Source: WGAL01 sp964570865 (GTDB taxonomy: Bacteria > Bacteroidota > Ignavibacteria > Ignavibacteriales > Melioribacteraceae). Taken from it: 64,000 bases of DNA. The notes below the pieces were generated by a model, which saw nothing but the letters and a program-made list of their open reading frames with translations, was not told where the DNA came from and did no database searches. The stretch is from positions 1 through 64,000 of the forward strand of contig CAZMZM010000005.1 of NCBI GenBank assembly GCA_964570865.1. The letters are read 5' to 3'. Numbering within the stretch: position 1 is the first letter of the stretch; every line of letters begins with the position of its first letter. Shown piece by piece: positions 34,541 through 43,133 of the stretch. The position numbers were made by a program, and so were the translations under genes.

Positions 34541-35319
34541 AAAAACTTTCATTAATATTATTTGTAATCGGTTTTATTACAATTAATGCTCAAGTTGTAA
34601 AACAACTCAAATCCAAACCGAATAATGCCTTTAGAACAGGTGAAAAATTGACTTTTGATGTTGATTACGGTTTTATATCAGTCGGAGAAGCTGAAATTTT
34701 TATTCCCGAGAAAAAGAAAATCATGTTTAGAAATTCTTTCCACGTTACTTTTAAAGTAAAATCAAAACCTTTTTTCGATTTCTTTTTTAAAGTTCGCGAT
34801 AAATACGAAACCTATATCGATTCTGCCGCACTCGTTCCCTGGCGTTTTGAACAGCATGTAAAAGAAGGAAAATACCAAAAAGATTATGGCGCATTTTTTA
34901 ATCACACAAAAAATGTAGCTATTCATGATAATAAGGAATATCCGATTACCGATTCAACTCAGGATATTATTTCCGCATTTTTCTATGTAAGAACTTTAGA
35001 TTTTTCCAACGTAAAACCCGGATATACGGTACATCTACAAAACTTCTTTAATAATAAAATATATCCGCTCCGTGTTATCTTCAGAGGGCGGGAAGAAGTC
35101 GAAGTGAAATCGGGAACTTTTAAATGTATAAAAATTGAACCTGTAATTACGGATGGAGGTCTTTTTAAGTCGAAAGGACGAATTTTTATTTGGCTGACGG
35201 ATGATGAAATAAAAATGCCTGTTAAAGTTGAAGCTGAGATCCCGATTGGAGCAATCGATGCAGAGCTAAAATCTTACAGCGGTATTTACGGAAATTTAAG
35301 CTCAAAGATTTCAGATTAA
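34537..35319 (+). CDS. DUF3108 domain-containing exported protein
   Basis: A 260-aa protein with a signal peptide (about 1-18, ITINAQ) and a DUF3108-type beta-rich domain recognised by FRTGEKLTFDVDYGFISVGEAE and later RYETYID- and WLTDDEIKMPVKVEAEIPIG-like segments. Such proteins are periplasmic with unknown molecular role. The start is TTG overlapping the GT9 stop (TTGA), with AGAGAAGGA upstream. It is the last gene of the operon starting at 30880. Confidence 0.82.
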   Translation: MKKLSLILFVIGFITINAQVVKQLKSKPNNAFRTGEKLTFDVDYGFISVGEAEIFIPEKKKIMFRNSFHVTFKVKSKPFFDFFFKVRDKYETYIDSAALVPWRFEQHVKEGKYQKDYGAFFNHTKNVAIHDNKEYPITDSTQDIISAFFYVRTLDFSNVKPGYTVHLQNFFNNKIYPLRVIFRGREEVEVKSGTFKCIKIEPVITDGGLFKSKGRIFIWLTDDEIKMPVKVEAEIPIGAIDAELKSYSGIYGNLSSKISD

Positions 35320-35398
35320 TATTTTTACTTTATTAATTTTTAGTAATATTAACAATGTAGATTTTTTATTTATTAACATTCACATAAAGAGGTGCATC

Positions 35399-36136
35399 AT
35401 GAAAAAAACTATTTTGATACTGACAGCATTTGCTTTGGGAATATTTATTAATTCTTGCAGCGATTCAATTAATAATCCGGATGAAGAAGAAACAGGGCAA
35501 ATTGCTCTTTTTACGCTCCCTGCCGGAGCAACAATAAGCATTGACGGAATAATAAAAGGAGTTACTCCCGATACTATTACAACAACTGTCGGTTTGCAAA
35601 ATATTAATTTTAGTTTGGCAAATTATCGTGACACTACAGTAAGAATAGGTGTTTCTGCCGACAACATAGAATTGCTTACTGTAAATATGGTGCCAATTAG
35701 GAAAAAATACGGATTGGTGAAAATCTGGGAGACCGGAAACAACTCGACTGAAGAGGAACCAAGCGGTATCGATTTATCCGCAGGAACTTCCGTTTCAATT
35801 TCAGGTGCAGACAGTTTATCTTCCGATATGTACTACACCGGTTCTAATTTCACGATTAGAAGCGCCGGTTATCTTGGAGCGAACTACAGGGTTACATATT
35901 TCAAAGTCGGAAGCACAACAAACATCGACGACGGTTTGGATTCACCTAACTATGATGGAACGTGGGAGTTAAGCATGCCTGATGATGTGGGCAATTACTA
36001 TTTCCTTTATGATAATGACGGAAACTACACAAAGTTCAAAGTAGTCAATGCCGGAGGAGAAGGAACTTGGGACCATCCTAAATGGGTGGAGGTGGAATGG
36101 ATTTATATTCAGGCTCCGGGAGTTACTTCCTTCTGA
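35399..36136 (+). CDS. PEGA-domain lipoprotein
   Basis: 245 aa. The N-terminal lipobox INSC (cysteine near residue 20) indicates a lipoprotein. Residues about 33-90 form a PEGA-type beta domain (LFTLPAGATISIDGIIKGVTPD). The C-terminal part is rich in aromatic and Gly/Asp residues and is not recognised. It has its own AGAGGTG ribosome site and a strong terminator 22 bp downstream, so it is probably monocistronic. Confidence 0.8.
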   Translation: MKKTILILTAFALGIFINSCSDSINNPDEEETGQIALFTLPAGATISIDGIIKGVTPDTITTTVGLQNINFSLANYRDTTVRIGVSADNIELLTVNMVPIRKKYGLVKIWETGNNSTEEEPSGIDLSAGTSVSISGADSLSSDMYYTGSNFTIRSAGYLGANYRVTYFKVGSTTNIDDGLDSPNYDGTWELSMPDDVGNYYFLYDNDGNYTKFKVVNAGGEGTWDHPKWVEVEWIYIQAPGVTSF

Positions 36137-36157
36137 TAAAAATTACGTTTTATTTTC

Positions 36158-36183
36158 AGGCGTTCTTCGGAACGCCTTTTTTT
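36158..36183 (+). terminator. Rho-independent terminator after the PEGA lipoprotein gene
   Basis: A perfect 8-bp stem AGGCGTTC/GAACGCCT closed by a TTCG tetraloop and followed by seven Ts. Confidence 0.93.
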
Positions 36184-36344
36184 GTTGAGTAATAATATTA
36201 GAAGTTTATACTACAGATTTCTTCTCTTCTCCCGCCATTCTGCGGGATTGGAAAGAGGGTGAAGCATTAATTAGCAGCAACTTCCAATACTCTTTCTTTG
36301 AGAAAGAGTACGTTACAATTACAAAATTAGATGATAGCTCGTGT
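36184..36344. repeat. Intergenic stretch with clustered inverted repeats
   Basis: A perfect 10-bp stem with a 3-nt loop, TACTCTTTCT-TTG-AGAAAGAGTA, lies at 36288-36310, and a CCCGC/GCGGG hairpin lies at 36231-36246. Neither has a T-tract, so they are not typical terminators. The arrangement looks like a small non-coding mobile or repeated element, but only one copy is in the window. Confidence 0.4.
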
Positions 36345-36689
36345 TTACTCAAACATCATCGAATAAGGGCGGCTTAGTTCGTCGTAGAGTGAGGGTAAAT
36401 TAATATTGCGGGATTTTCGGATAAACTCGCGCCCTTCAAACAGAAATTGAATTGTCGGCACTGCAAATACTTGGTGTTGCGCCGCCAGTTCTCTTGCCGC
36501 TTCGCAATCAACATAAGCAAACTTCATTTCGGGAAAATCTTCTTTTAAGATTTCCTTAAGCTTCGGTTTTAACACTTTGCAAACGTTGCATGTAGGCGTA
36601 CTGAAATATATGACAGCACCGGGATTTTCTTTTACGAAATTTTCATATTCCTCAACACTTAACAAATTTGTATGTGGTAATTCGTTCAT
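36345..36689 (-). CDS. Thioredoxin-family protein (CNVC active site)
   Basis: A 114-aa thioredoxin fold without a signal peptide. The redox motif is CNVC in STPTCNVCKVLKPKL (about residues 34-37), a non-standard CxxC; the cis-Pro loop FAVPTIQF is intact. The N-terminus is MNELPHTNLLSVEEYENFV. It could be a cytoplasmic thioredoxin-like reductase or a resistance-type protein. Likely a single gene, 74 bp from the YitT gene on the same strand. Confidence 0.88.
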   Translation of the reverse strand: MNELPHTNLLSVEEYENFVKENPGAVIYFSTPTCNVCKVLKPKLKEILKEDFPEMKFAYVDCEAARELAAQHQVFAVPTIQFLFEGREFIRKSRNINLPSLYDELSRPYSMMFE

Positions 36690-36763
36690 CTTTTTTAACC
36701 TAAATAATTTTTTGAAAAAGTAATTTGATGAAATTCATCAAAAAAGGTTTCATTAATATAATC

Positions 36764-37696
36764 TTAAAGTCGTCTTCTAAAACCGCTACCTAATACTTCG
36801 TGAACATTGTTAATTGTTACGAACGCGTCCGGGTCAATTTCCTGTATCATATCGGTTAAACGGGAAAGTTCCTTAAGCGTAACAACAGTGTAAATTACAT
36901 CGCGTTCTACATTTTTGTACAATCCTCTGGTTCTGATTGCCGTTGCCCCTCTACTTAGATTTGTAATTATAGCTTTTGCAATTTCATCGTTTCTATCTGA
37001 GATAATAAAAGCACTGCGGGCATAATCAAATCCGTCAATAATTAAATCGACAATTCGTGCAGAAATAAAAATCAGAAAAACAGCATAAAACACAAGTACC
37101 AATGTCGGTTTATCTTGTGCGATGTGTTTAAATTGTAAAACCAGTCCGGCGAATGAAACAATAACCAAGTCGGTCATTAGCATTGCGTTTCCGGTCTTAA
37201 TTCCGAATTTCTTATTCAAGATGGCGGCAATTACGTCCGTCCCGCCGGTTGTTCCTTTGAATTTAAAAATAAGTCCCAGTCCTCCTCCAAGCAATGCGGC
37301 GGCTACAAATATCAGGAAAAAGAAATCGTGTTTTAACAATTCGTGAACGGCAGCCGAATCCTGCAGCCGCATTATACGCAAGCCGGGAATATCACCACGG
37401 AAAAAATCGATAAAGAATGAGTTAAGCGTAAAAGCATAAAATGTTCTTACACCGAATCTCTTTCCCAGCTCCCTCAATCCCCAAAGATAGATTGGAATAT
37501 TTAAAATCCAAATTGTAAAACCAACCGGAAGTTTTCCATTAGAAAGATAGTGCAGCGCCATGGAAATACCGGTTACTCCGCCGGGAACAACTCTTGCATC
37601 AATCAAGAAAACTCCAATGCCCACACCCATTATTGCAGCGCCGATTGTAATAACAAGGTAATCTAAAACGGGATATTTTTTCAATCTCTTTTTCAT
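36764..37696 (-). CDS. YitT-family membrane protein
   Basis: A 310-aa YitT/DUF161 protein. About six membrane segments in residues 10-210 include the family motif GVFLIDARVVPGGVTGISMALHY and KGTTGGTDVIAAILNKKFG, followed by a C-terminal cytoplasmic DUF2179 domain (about 220-305). The transported substrate is not established for the family. It is divergent from the DUF4139 gene. Confidence 0.93.
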   Translation of the reverse strand: MKKRLKKYPVLDYLVITIGAAIMGVGIGVFLIDARVVPGGVTGISMALHYLSNGKLPVGFTIWILNIPIYLWGLRELGKRFGVRTFYAFTLNSFFIDFFRGDIPGLRIMRLQDSAAVHELLKHDFFFLIFVAAALLGGGLGLIFKFKGTTGGTDVIAAILNKKFGIKTGNAMLMTDLVIVSFAGLVLQFKHIAQDKPTLVLVFYAVFLIFISARIVDLIIDGFDYARSAFIISDRNDEIAKAIITNLSRGATAIRTRGLYKNVERDVIYTVVTLKELSRLTDMIQEIDPDAFVTINNVHEVLGSGFRRRL

Positions 37697-37791
37697 TTCA
37701 TTTCCTAAAAAATTAGACGTAAATAAACCTGATTATTTATTATTTTGCAAACAATTGTATAAAGAAAGATAAAAATTATCGGAGGCGTAAA

Positions 37792-39144
37792 ATGCGTAAT
37801 TTATTTAACATCACAATAATCTTTTTAATCATCTCTTATTCACAAGTTTTTGCACAGGAAACCAACGTAACTATCTACAATGATAACCTTGGCGTTGTAA
37901 AGGAAGTAAGGAGTGTAAATCTAAAAAAAGGAGTTTCCGAAATAAGAATTACAGACGTTCCTTCTCAAATTGATCCGACATCCGTACATCTGAAATTTAA
38001 CGGTAAAGTGTTGGAACAGAACTACAAATATGATTTGGCTGATATGGGAACGATATTATCTAAATATATCGGCAAACAAGTTTCCGCCTCTGATAATAAA
38101 GGGAAAAAAATCTCGGGGAAGTTGTTATCCGCACAAGGAGGAAAACTGGTATTACAACAAAAAAACGGCGGATTATTGATGATTCCGGATTACAAAGATT
38201 ATTCGATAAGTGTAAATAAACTACCCACCGGACTAATAACGATGCCTACGCTGGAATATTTGGTTAAAAGCAAATCGGAGGGGGAGAATACGGTTGAGCT
38301 TTCTTATCTTACTTCAGGAATGAGTTGGAACGCTCAGTATGTTCTGGTTTTAAGCGAAGATGAAAACAAACTTAACCTAAATTCGTGGGTTAGCATTACT
38401 AATCAATCGGGCGCAACTTTTAAAAATGCAAAGCTAAAACTTGTTGCCGGCGATATTAACCGAGCGCGCACAAACGTTCCGCAACCGGTTTATATGACAG
38501 CAAAGAATTATGAAACGAACCAAGAGCAAGCGTTTGAAGGAAGGTCTTTTTTTGAATATCACATTTATGATTTAAAACGAAAAACGACTTTGGCGAACAA
38601 CGAAAAAAAGCAAATCGCATTTATCTCTGCCGGGAATATTACGGCGAACAAAATTTATAGATTTTCATCCTATCTTTATGAAAAAAAAGAAAAGAATAAT
38701 GTTGAGGTTGTAATTAAATTTGAGAATGACAAACAAAATAATCTCGGTATTCCACTACCTGCAGGAAAAGTAAGGATATTCAAGAAAGATAAAGAATCGC
38801 TGGAACTGATTGGCGAGGATATGATTAATCATACTCCTGAAAATGAGCCGATAAAGCTAAAAGTAGGAAAAGCATTCGATATTTTGGCAACAGTTAAAAA
38901 CCTTAAAAGGGAAAAAATATCAAATGATGTAACGGAACTTACGCGGGAAGTAACTATTTTTAACCACAAAGATAAGTCGATTACAGTGGAAGTTGAGCAA
39001 AAGTTCTCAGGCAATTGGCAGCTTATCTCCTCTGATTTCGATTATGTAAAAACAGATGCAAACACAGCGCTATTTATAATTCCGGTACAGGCAAACGGAA
39101 AAACCGGACTTGGAATGACAATTAGGCTGATTAGACAGAAATAG
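37792..39144 (+). CDS. Exported DUF4139-domain protein
   Basis: 450 aa with a signal peptide (about 1-21, SQVFAQ). After TNVTIYNDNLGVVKEVRSVNL, the sequence is a long beta-rich protein with the DUF4139-type blocks SYLTSGMSWNAQYVLVLSEDE and LVAGDINRA. Function unknown; the fold is shared with MuiA-like proteins. GGAGG lies 6 bp before the ATG. It is monocistronic, with a 242-bp gap downstream. Confidence 0.85.
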   Translation: MRNLFNITIIFLIISYSQVFAQETNVTIYNDNLGVVKEVRSVNLKKGVSEIRITDVPSQIDPTSVHLKFNGKVLEQNYKYDLADMGTILSKYIGKQVSASDNKGKKISGKLLSAQGGKLVLQQKNGGLLMIPDYKDYSISVNKLPTGLITMPTLEYLVKSKSEGENTVELSYLTSGMSWNAQYVLVLSEDENKLNLNSWVSITNQSGATFKNAKLKLVAGDINRARTNVPQPVYMTAKNYETNQEQAFEGRSFFEYHIYDLKRKTTLANNEKKQIAFISAGNITANKIYRFSSYLYEKKEKNNVEVVIKFENDKQNNLGIPLPAGKVRIFKKDKESLELIGEDMINHTPENEPIKLKVGKAFDILATVKNLKREKISNDVTELTREVTIFNHKDKSITVEVEQKFSGNWQLISSDFDYVKTDANTALFIIPVQANGKTGLGMTIRLIRQK

Positions 39145-39220
39145 TAGGTTATTAGATACTCACATTAAATTTCTCAAATATTACAGATGTCGCTGAAACG
39201 ATGAGAAAGCGATATATTGG

Positions 39221-39290
39221 GATGATTGCAAGCGGGCAATCCATACTCAATACCATTTTATGTTTTGAGATACATCGATGCTTGCAAAAA
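39221..39290. other. Structured intergenic element between the DUF4139 gene and the ECF operon
   Basis: Nested inverted repeats: outer arms TTGCAAGC (39226-39233) and GCTTGCAA (39280-39287), inner CTCAA (39246-39250) and TTGAG (39265-39269), plus an alternative small hairpin GATTGC-N6-GCAATC (39224-39241). It has no T-tract, so it is not an ordinary terminator. It could be RNA structure or a decayed short element. Confidence 0.35.
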
Positions 39291-39349
39291 TACGGTTACT
39301 TTACTTTTTAATCGATATTAAATAGTTCAGAAAAAATATTAACTATTCT

Positions 39350-39377
39350 TGTAACAATTTAACTTGGTTATTCGTCT
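39350..39377 (+). promoter_or_regulatory. ECF-type promoter of the sigma factor operon
   Basis: TGTAACA (-35 element, 39350-39356) and CGTCT (-10 element, 39373-39377) are separated by 16 bp, the classical ECF promoter form. The -10 element ends 9 bp before the first in-frame ATG at 39387, so the transcript should have almost no 5' leader. Its place in front of the ECF sigma gene implies autoregulation. Sequence and spacing are seen; recognition by this sigma factor is inferred. Confidence 0.7.
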
Positions 39378-39386
39378 TTAGTATAG

Positions 39387-39914
39387 ATGAGCATGAAAAG
39401 TCTAAAATATCGAACATTATTCATCAGACATAAAGAGCACGTTTATTCCTATGCTTATTCATTTTTGAAAAATGAAATGGATGCCGAAGATATTGCTCAG
39501 GAAGTCTGGATTAGGGTTTGGGATAATTTGGAGTTGTTCGATTGGAGTAAGGCAAAAGGGTGGATTTTAAGAACAACGCATAATTTGGCAATCGATTTTT
39601 TAAGAAGCAAAAAAAGGAAAGATGCGTTTGTAAATATTACCGAAGCGGAAACAGTACCGGATTTTAGATACGAAACCAAGCCCGACAAATTAAGTGAAAA
39701 TTCCAGCCTGTCAATATCAATAGAAAATGCAATTTCACTATTACCCGATAAACTAAAATCGGTTTTTGTTCTTTACGAAATCGAAAAATACAAATACAAA
39801 GAAATAGCAGAAATATTAGAAATGCCCGTAAACAGCGTAAAAGTAAATTTAATGCGGGCAAGAAAAGAACTTCAAAAAATATTATCGCCTCTTGAGGAGG
39901 AAAGATATGAATGA
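39387..39914 (+). CDS. ECF-type RNA polymerase sigma factor
   Basis: A 175-aa sigma-70 family ECF protein. Region 2 includes YSYAYSFLKNEMDAEDIAQEVWIRVWDNL (about 20-48) and LRTTHNLAIDFLRSKKRK; region 4 includes LLPDKLKSVFVLYEIEKYKYKEIAEILEMPVNSVKVNLMRARKEL (about 118-162). The coding region begins very close to the predicted promoter; ATGs at 39387 and 39393 are both possible. It is followed by an overlapping gene for a small membrane protein, likely its anti-sigma factor. Confidence 0.93.
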   Translation: MSMKSLKYRTLFIRHKEHVYSYAYSFLKNEMDAEDIAQEVWIRVWDNLELFDWSKAKGWILRTTHNLAIDFLRSKKRKDAFVNITEAETVPDFRYETKPDKLSENSSLSISIENAISLLPDKLKSVFVLYEIEKYKYKEIAEILEMPVNSVKVNLMRARKELQKILSPLEEERYE

Positions 39915-40416
39915 AAAGATAAAAGATAAAATAATTAGAGCTGCATATAAAGATGCAAGCATTCGGGAAAAAGTCGAAGTGTTTTTTTTAATAAAAAAAG
40001 ATGCGGAAGCACGGAAGTTTTTTAACGGTTTTCGGAAAACCGCAGAATCCGTTCACTCGCTTTCGAGAAACAAAATGCCCGACAAGGTAAAAAACAAACT
40101 CGATAAAATTGTGGTTGAAAAAATCAAGTCCGATAGAATAGAACGTAAAATTACTTCTCCTGTCTTTGCCGTAATGCTCTCCGTGTTATTAATTGCCGTT
40201 TTTACATTTACGTTCCTCAAGAAAAACACAAATTATTATAACGGTTACGACCAAGCTACCGTAGAAACTGCATCAGAACAGACATTGGCTTCATTGAAAA
40301 TGGTAGCTCAAATTTTCTCACAAACCAAAAGACTTGTAGTTAACGAAGTACTTACAAAAAAAGTAGCGAACCCTATCCATAAAGGTTTTACCGAAGTAGA
40401 AAAAATATTAAAATAG
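39907..40416 (+). CDS. Putative anti-sigma factor (single membrane segment, no Cys)
   Basis: 169 aa. A basic soluble N-terminal part (about 1-75) is followed by one membrane helix (about 82-103, VFAVMLSVLLIAVFTFTF) and an outer tail. This is the topology of ECF anti-sigma factors, but the zinc-type HxxxCxxC motif is missing. I place the start at ATG 39907, which has GGAGG upstream and overlaps the sigma stop by 8 nt; an upstream ATG at 39892 is less likely. Role is inferred from position. Confidence 0.7.
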   Translation: MNEKIKDKIIRAAYKDASIREKVEVFFLIKKDAEARKFFNGFRKTAESVHSLSRNKMPDKVKNKLDKIVVEKIKSDRIERKITSPVFAVMLSVLLIAVFTFTFLKKNTNYYNGYDQATVETASEQTLASLKMVAQIFSQTKRLVVNEVLTKKVANPIHKGFTEVEKILK

Positions 40417-40427
40417 GAGATATAATA

Positions 40428-41063
40428 ATGAAACGAACATTAAACTTAGCCCTTACGATTATCCTTTTTTGGGGAATAACCGGTTATGCACAGACTTACG
40501 ATTACAGCTCGGAACCGGGATTTGTTGACTTCGGAAATCTTGAACAGTTTGAAAATTCCGAAGAAAGTACAGAAGTGTTGATTAACCAAAATCTGCTTCA
40601 CATGGTTGCTAAAATGGGAAAACATATGGACATTAACGGCAAAAAAGATTCGAGTTTTGCAAACATGGTCGGCGGATTAAAATTGATTAAGGTAAATACT
40701 TTTGGAATTGACTCAACTAAAATTAAATCCGTATTTAAGCTAATTAGTAAAATCGACAAGGAACTTATTCATAAAGGATGGAATAGGCTGGTAAAACAAA
40801 AGGAAAAAGATAGCCGTACTAATGTTTATATCAGGACAGACAATAACAGCAAAATACAAGGATTGGTAGTTACGCAAGCCGAAAAAGACGAAGCTACGTT
40901 TGTGAACATAGTCGGAACAATTGATTTGGAAAAATTAGGTGAATTATCTTCGAATTTTGATATTCCCGACATCGATAGTGTTATGAACGGAAAATCGCAA
41001 AAAAGGAAAAGAGAAATTGAAATTAACGTAGATATTAAAACAGATTCTACCAATACCAAGTAA
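40428..41063 (+). CDS. DUF4252-domain exported protein
   Basis: 211 aa with a signal peptide (about 1-21, ITGYAQ). The rest is compatible with DUF4252, a family common in Bacteroidota and often found with ECF sigma operons (RTDNNSKIQGLVVTQAEKDE and VNIVGTIDLEKLGEL). A Lys/Arg-rich tail follows. Preceded by GGAG; third gene of the ECF operon. Confidence 0.75.
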   Translation: MKRTLNLALTIILFWGITGYAQTYDYSSEPGFVDFGNLEQFENSEESTEVLINQNLLHMVAKMGKHMDINGKKDSSFANMVGGLKLIKVNTFGIDSTKIKSVFKLISKIDKELIHKGWNRLVKQKEKDSRTNVYIRTDNNSKIQGLVVTQAEKDEATFVNIVGTIDLEKLGELSSNFDIPDIDSVMNGKSQKRKREIEINVDIKTDSTNTK

Positions 41064-41074
41064 GGAAAAACGCC

Positions 41075-41695
41075 ATGCGTAGAATGACTAAATCAATAAC
41101 GATGCTTCTGCTCTCCGGATTGTTTTTTCTTCAAGGATGTTTTTCGGCATCGGAGCAAATTATTAACATAAAAACCACTTTGCTTGAAAACGGCAGAACC
41201 GAAGAGATTGATGATACCGACATTCCTGTTTCGGATATAAACAATGATGAAGATAATGAGAGTGATGAATTTAACTTTTCTATCGGTCCGGTTGGTTTGT
41301 TTTTTACCTACGGTTTGGTTTATTTGCTTTCGCCGCTCGACGAAGTAGATATGGATATGGCAAAGGATGTTCTGAATAACATTGACGGACTGTCTATTTC
41401 AACATCCGCATTAAAAGAAAAAACAGAAATGCCGACTAAAGCTGTATTGGAAAAATTGAAAAGACAGCTTGCAGAAGACGGGTATCAACCAATTGTAATA
41501 AATAGAGATAAAACAGAATTGAATTTGATTTACTTAAGCGATGATTTTGATGATGACGGGGGCGAAATGCTGATTGTGAACTTTGATGAAAATGAATTAA
41601 ACATTATTACCATTTCAGCCGACTTCGAAAAGATAATTGAAATAGCATCGAGATATAAGGCATTTGATTTAGGCGATAAAATCTCGTTTAAGTAA
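41075..41695 (+). CDS. Unknown lipoprotein of the ECF operon
   Basis: 206 aa. A lipobox LQGC puts the lipidated cysteine near residue 22. The mature part has an acidic segment (about 42-66), a hydrophobic stretch GPVGLFFTYGLVYLL (about 72-86), then a region with ILKEKTEMPTKAVLEKLKRQL-like helices. No family recognised. It is the last gene of the ECF operon, 11 bp after the DUF4252 gene. Confidence 0.7.
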   Translation: MRRMTKSITMLLLSGLFFLQGCFSASEQIINIKTTLLENGRTEEIDDTDIPVSDINNDEDNESDEFNFSIGPVGLFFTYGLVYLLSPLDEVDMDMAKDVLNNIDGLSISTSALKEKTEMPTKAVLEKLKRQLAEDGYQPIVINRDKTELNLIYLSDDFDDDGGEMLIVNFDENELNIITISADFEKIIEIASRYKAFDLGDKISFK

Positions 41696-41750
41696 ATTCT
41701 GTTTTTTTGAGTCGCTTGTTTTCTTATCTTTGTAGAAAAATTTAGAGAAA

Positions 41751-42728
41751 ATGAGAACATACATTTCGGTTGGAGATTTTATAGATTCCTACTACAGATT
41801 AAAAAACAAGGGACTCGGATTTTTCTTTTCGAGGCTTAATCTTTCATCGAGCCAAAGAACTAAGTCGGCTTGGAACTATAGCGTAAATAATAATCTTCGG
41901 TGGTGGGAAATTCCGGCTGTAAAAGCGAGACTGAATTTTCTTAAAACCGGAAATCCTCAAACCGAATCCGCCGAATATATTTACAACAATTTTATTAAAA
42001 ATAGAAATAATCTGACGATGCTTTCTCCAGGATGCGGTACCGGAATTAAGGAGATAAAATTTGCGAAATTCAAAGAAATAGCGAGACTCGATGCATTTGA
42101 CATTGCGGAAAAGAGAATTAATGCGGCAAAAGAAACCGGCCGGAAATTAGGGCTTTCAAACATTAACTTTTTCCCTGCAGATATTTCAACTTACGATTTC
42201 GGCAGCGAAAAATATGACATAATTCTGTTCGATTCGTTTCTCCACCATGTTAAAGATGTTTCCGGCACTTTGAAGAAAGCCGAACAATCGTTAAAAAACA
42301 ACGGAATACTTATAGTTGACGAATATGTCGGGCGGAATAGATTTCAGTGGACCGCCGAACAATTGGACGCTGCGAATAAAGCGCTCCGGCTACTGCCAAT
42401 CAATCTACGCAGAAGAACGTCGGGAAAAGTAAAATCCGGAATATTTCGTCCGGGACTATTCCGTATGATTTTATCCGATCCCTCTGAAGCGATAAACTCC
42501 GAAGCAATAATAGAACAGCTTAATCTTCACTTTCAACCTGTCGAAATTCATCTGACAGGAGGAAATCTGCTTCAGTTAGTTTTGAAGGACATCGAGCATA
42601 ATTTTGCTGAAACCAACGAGAAATCGAGTAATGCACTATCTCAACTATTTGCAGAGGAAGACCATTATATTGCAAACGGTAAAAGTGATTTTTTATTTGG
42701 AATTTACACAAAACGAAAAACATCATGA
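41751..42728 (+). CDS. Class I SAM-dependent methyltransferase
   Basis: 325 aa. The SAM-binding motif I is LSPGCGTGIKEIKFAKF (about residues 97-113), followed by the acidic loop and FFPADISTYDF, and the LFDSFLHHV motif. The N-terminal 90 residues are an extra domain. The substrate is not predictable; the wording resembles the ubiE/biotin-type methyltransferases of unassigned function. Preceded by the ECF operon with a 55-bp gap; followed by a 405-bp non-coding stretch. Confidence 0.85.
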   Translation: MRTYISVGDFIDSYYRLKNKGLGFFFSRLNLSSSQRTKSAWNYSVNNNLRWWEIPAVKARLNFLKTGNPQTESAEYIYNNFIKNRNNLTMLSPGCGTGIKEIKFAKFKEIARLDAFDIAEKRINAAKETGRKLGLSNINFFPADISTYDFGSEKYDIILFDSFLHHVKDVSGTLKKAEQSLKNNGILIVDEYVGRNRFQWTAEQLDAANKALRLLPINLRRRTSGKVKSGIFRPGLFRMILSDPSEAINSEAIIEQLNLHFQPVEIHLTGGNLLQLVLKDIEHNFAETNEKSSNALSQLFAEEDHYIANGKSDFLFGIYTKRKTS

Positions 42729-43133
42729 ATGTAAAATGTTCGCCAATATTATTAATTGTGTTTCGCGAATTTCCCGACAAAAATAATTGAATAATTTCGT
42801 CTTGTTTTTTAATAGTTAAAAACTATAATTTGCTTTAATACAACTACCATAAATTAATCCTAATTGCGGTGCGTTTACATTGAAATTCGATTAAATAAAA
42901 TATAGTCGGTATTTTAATAATTAAGAATAATTTGATAAAATCGGGCAACTACAACTCGATTGTGAACCCGGATTCTGTTTTCAAAAGTGTTTTGAATATC
43001 TCCGGTTGTTAAATAAAAAATTAATATTATTTTCTGTTTAACTTGAAAAGCTCGATTATTTTTTTTACTTTAGCACTTGCCACTGCGCTGCGGTGGCATT
43101 TTTTTATTTTTAAAATCAAAACGAGGTGTTTAA
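42729..43133. other. Non-coding region before greA
   Basis: 405 bp with very low GC and no open frame of interest. The only clear element is a strong terminator at 43078-43105, ending 28 bp before the greA start. A possible Bacteroidota-type promoter (TTG at 43043, TACTTTA at 43066, 20-bp spacer) lies just before it. The rest shows nothing recognisable. Confidence 0.5.
43078..43105 (+). terminator. Rho-independent terminator in the greA leader
   Basis: A 9-bp stem (43078-43086 with 43090-43098; one G-T pair) with a GCT loop, followed by seven Ts. It is oriented on the plus strand and lies 28 bp before the greA start, 350 bp after the preceding gene. It may attenuate greA transcription. Confidence 0.85.

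Noticed and set aside
36288..36310. Perfect hairpin as a terminator
   Set aside because: No T-tract on either strand; recorded as an unexplained structure instead.
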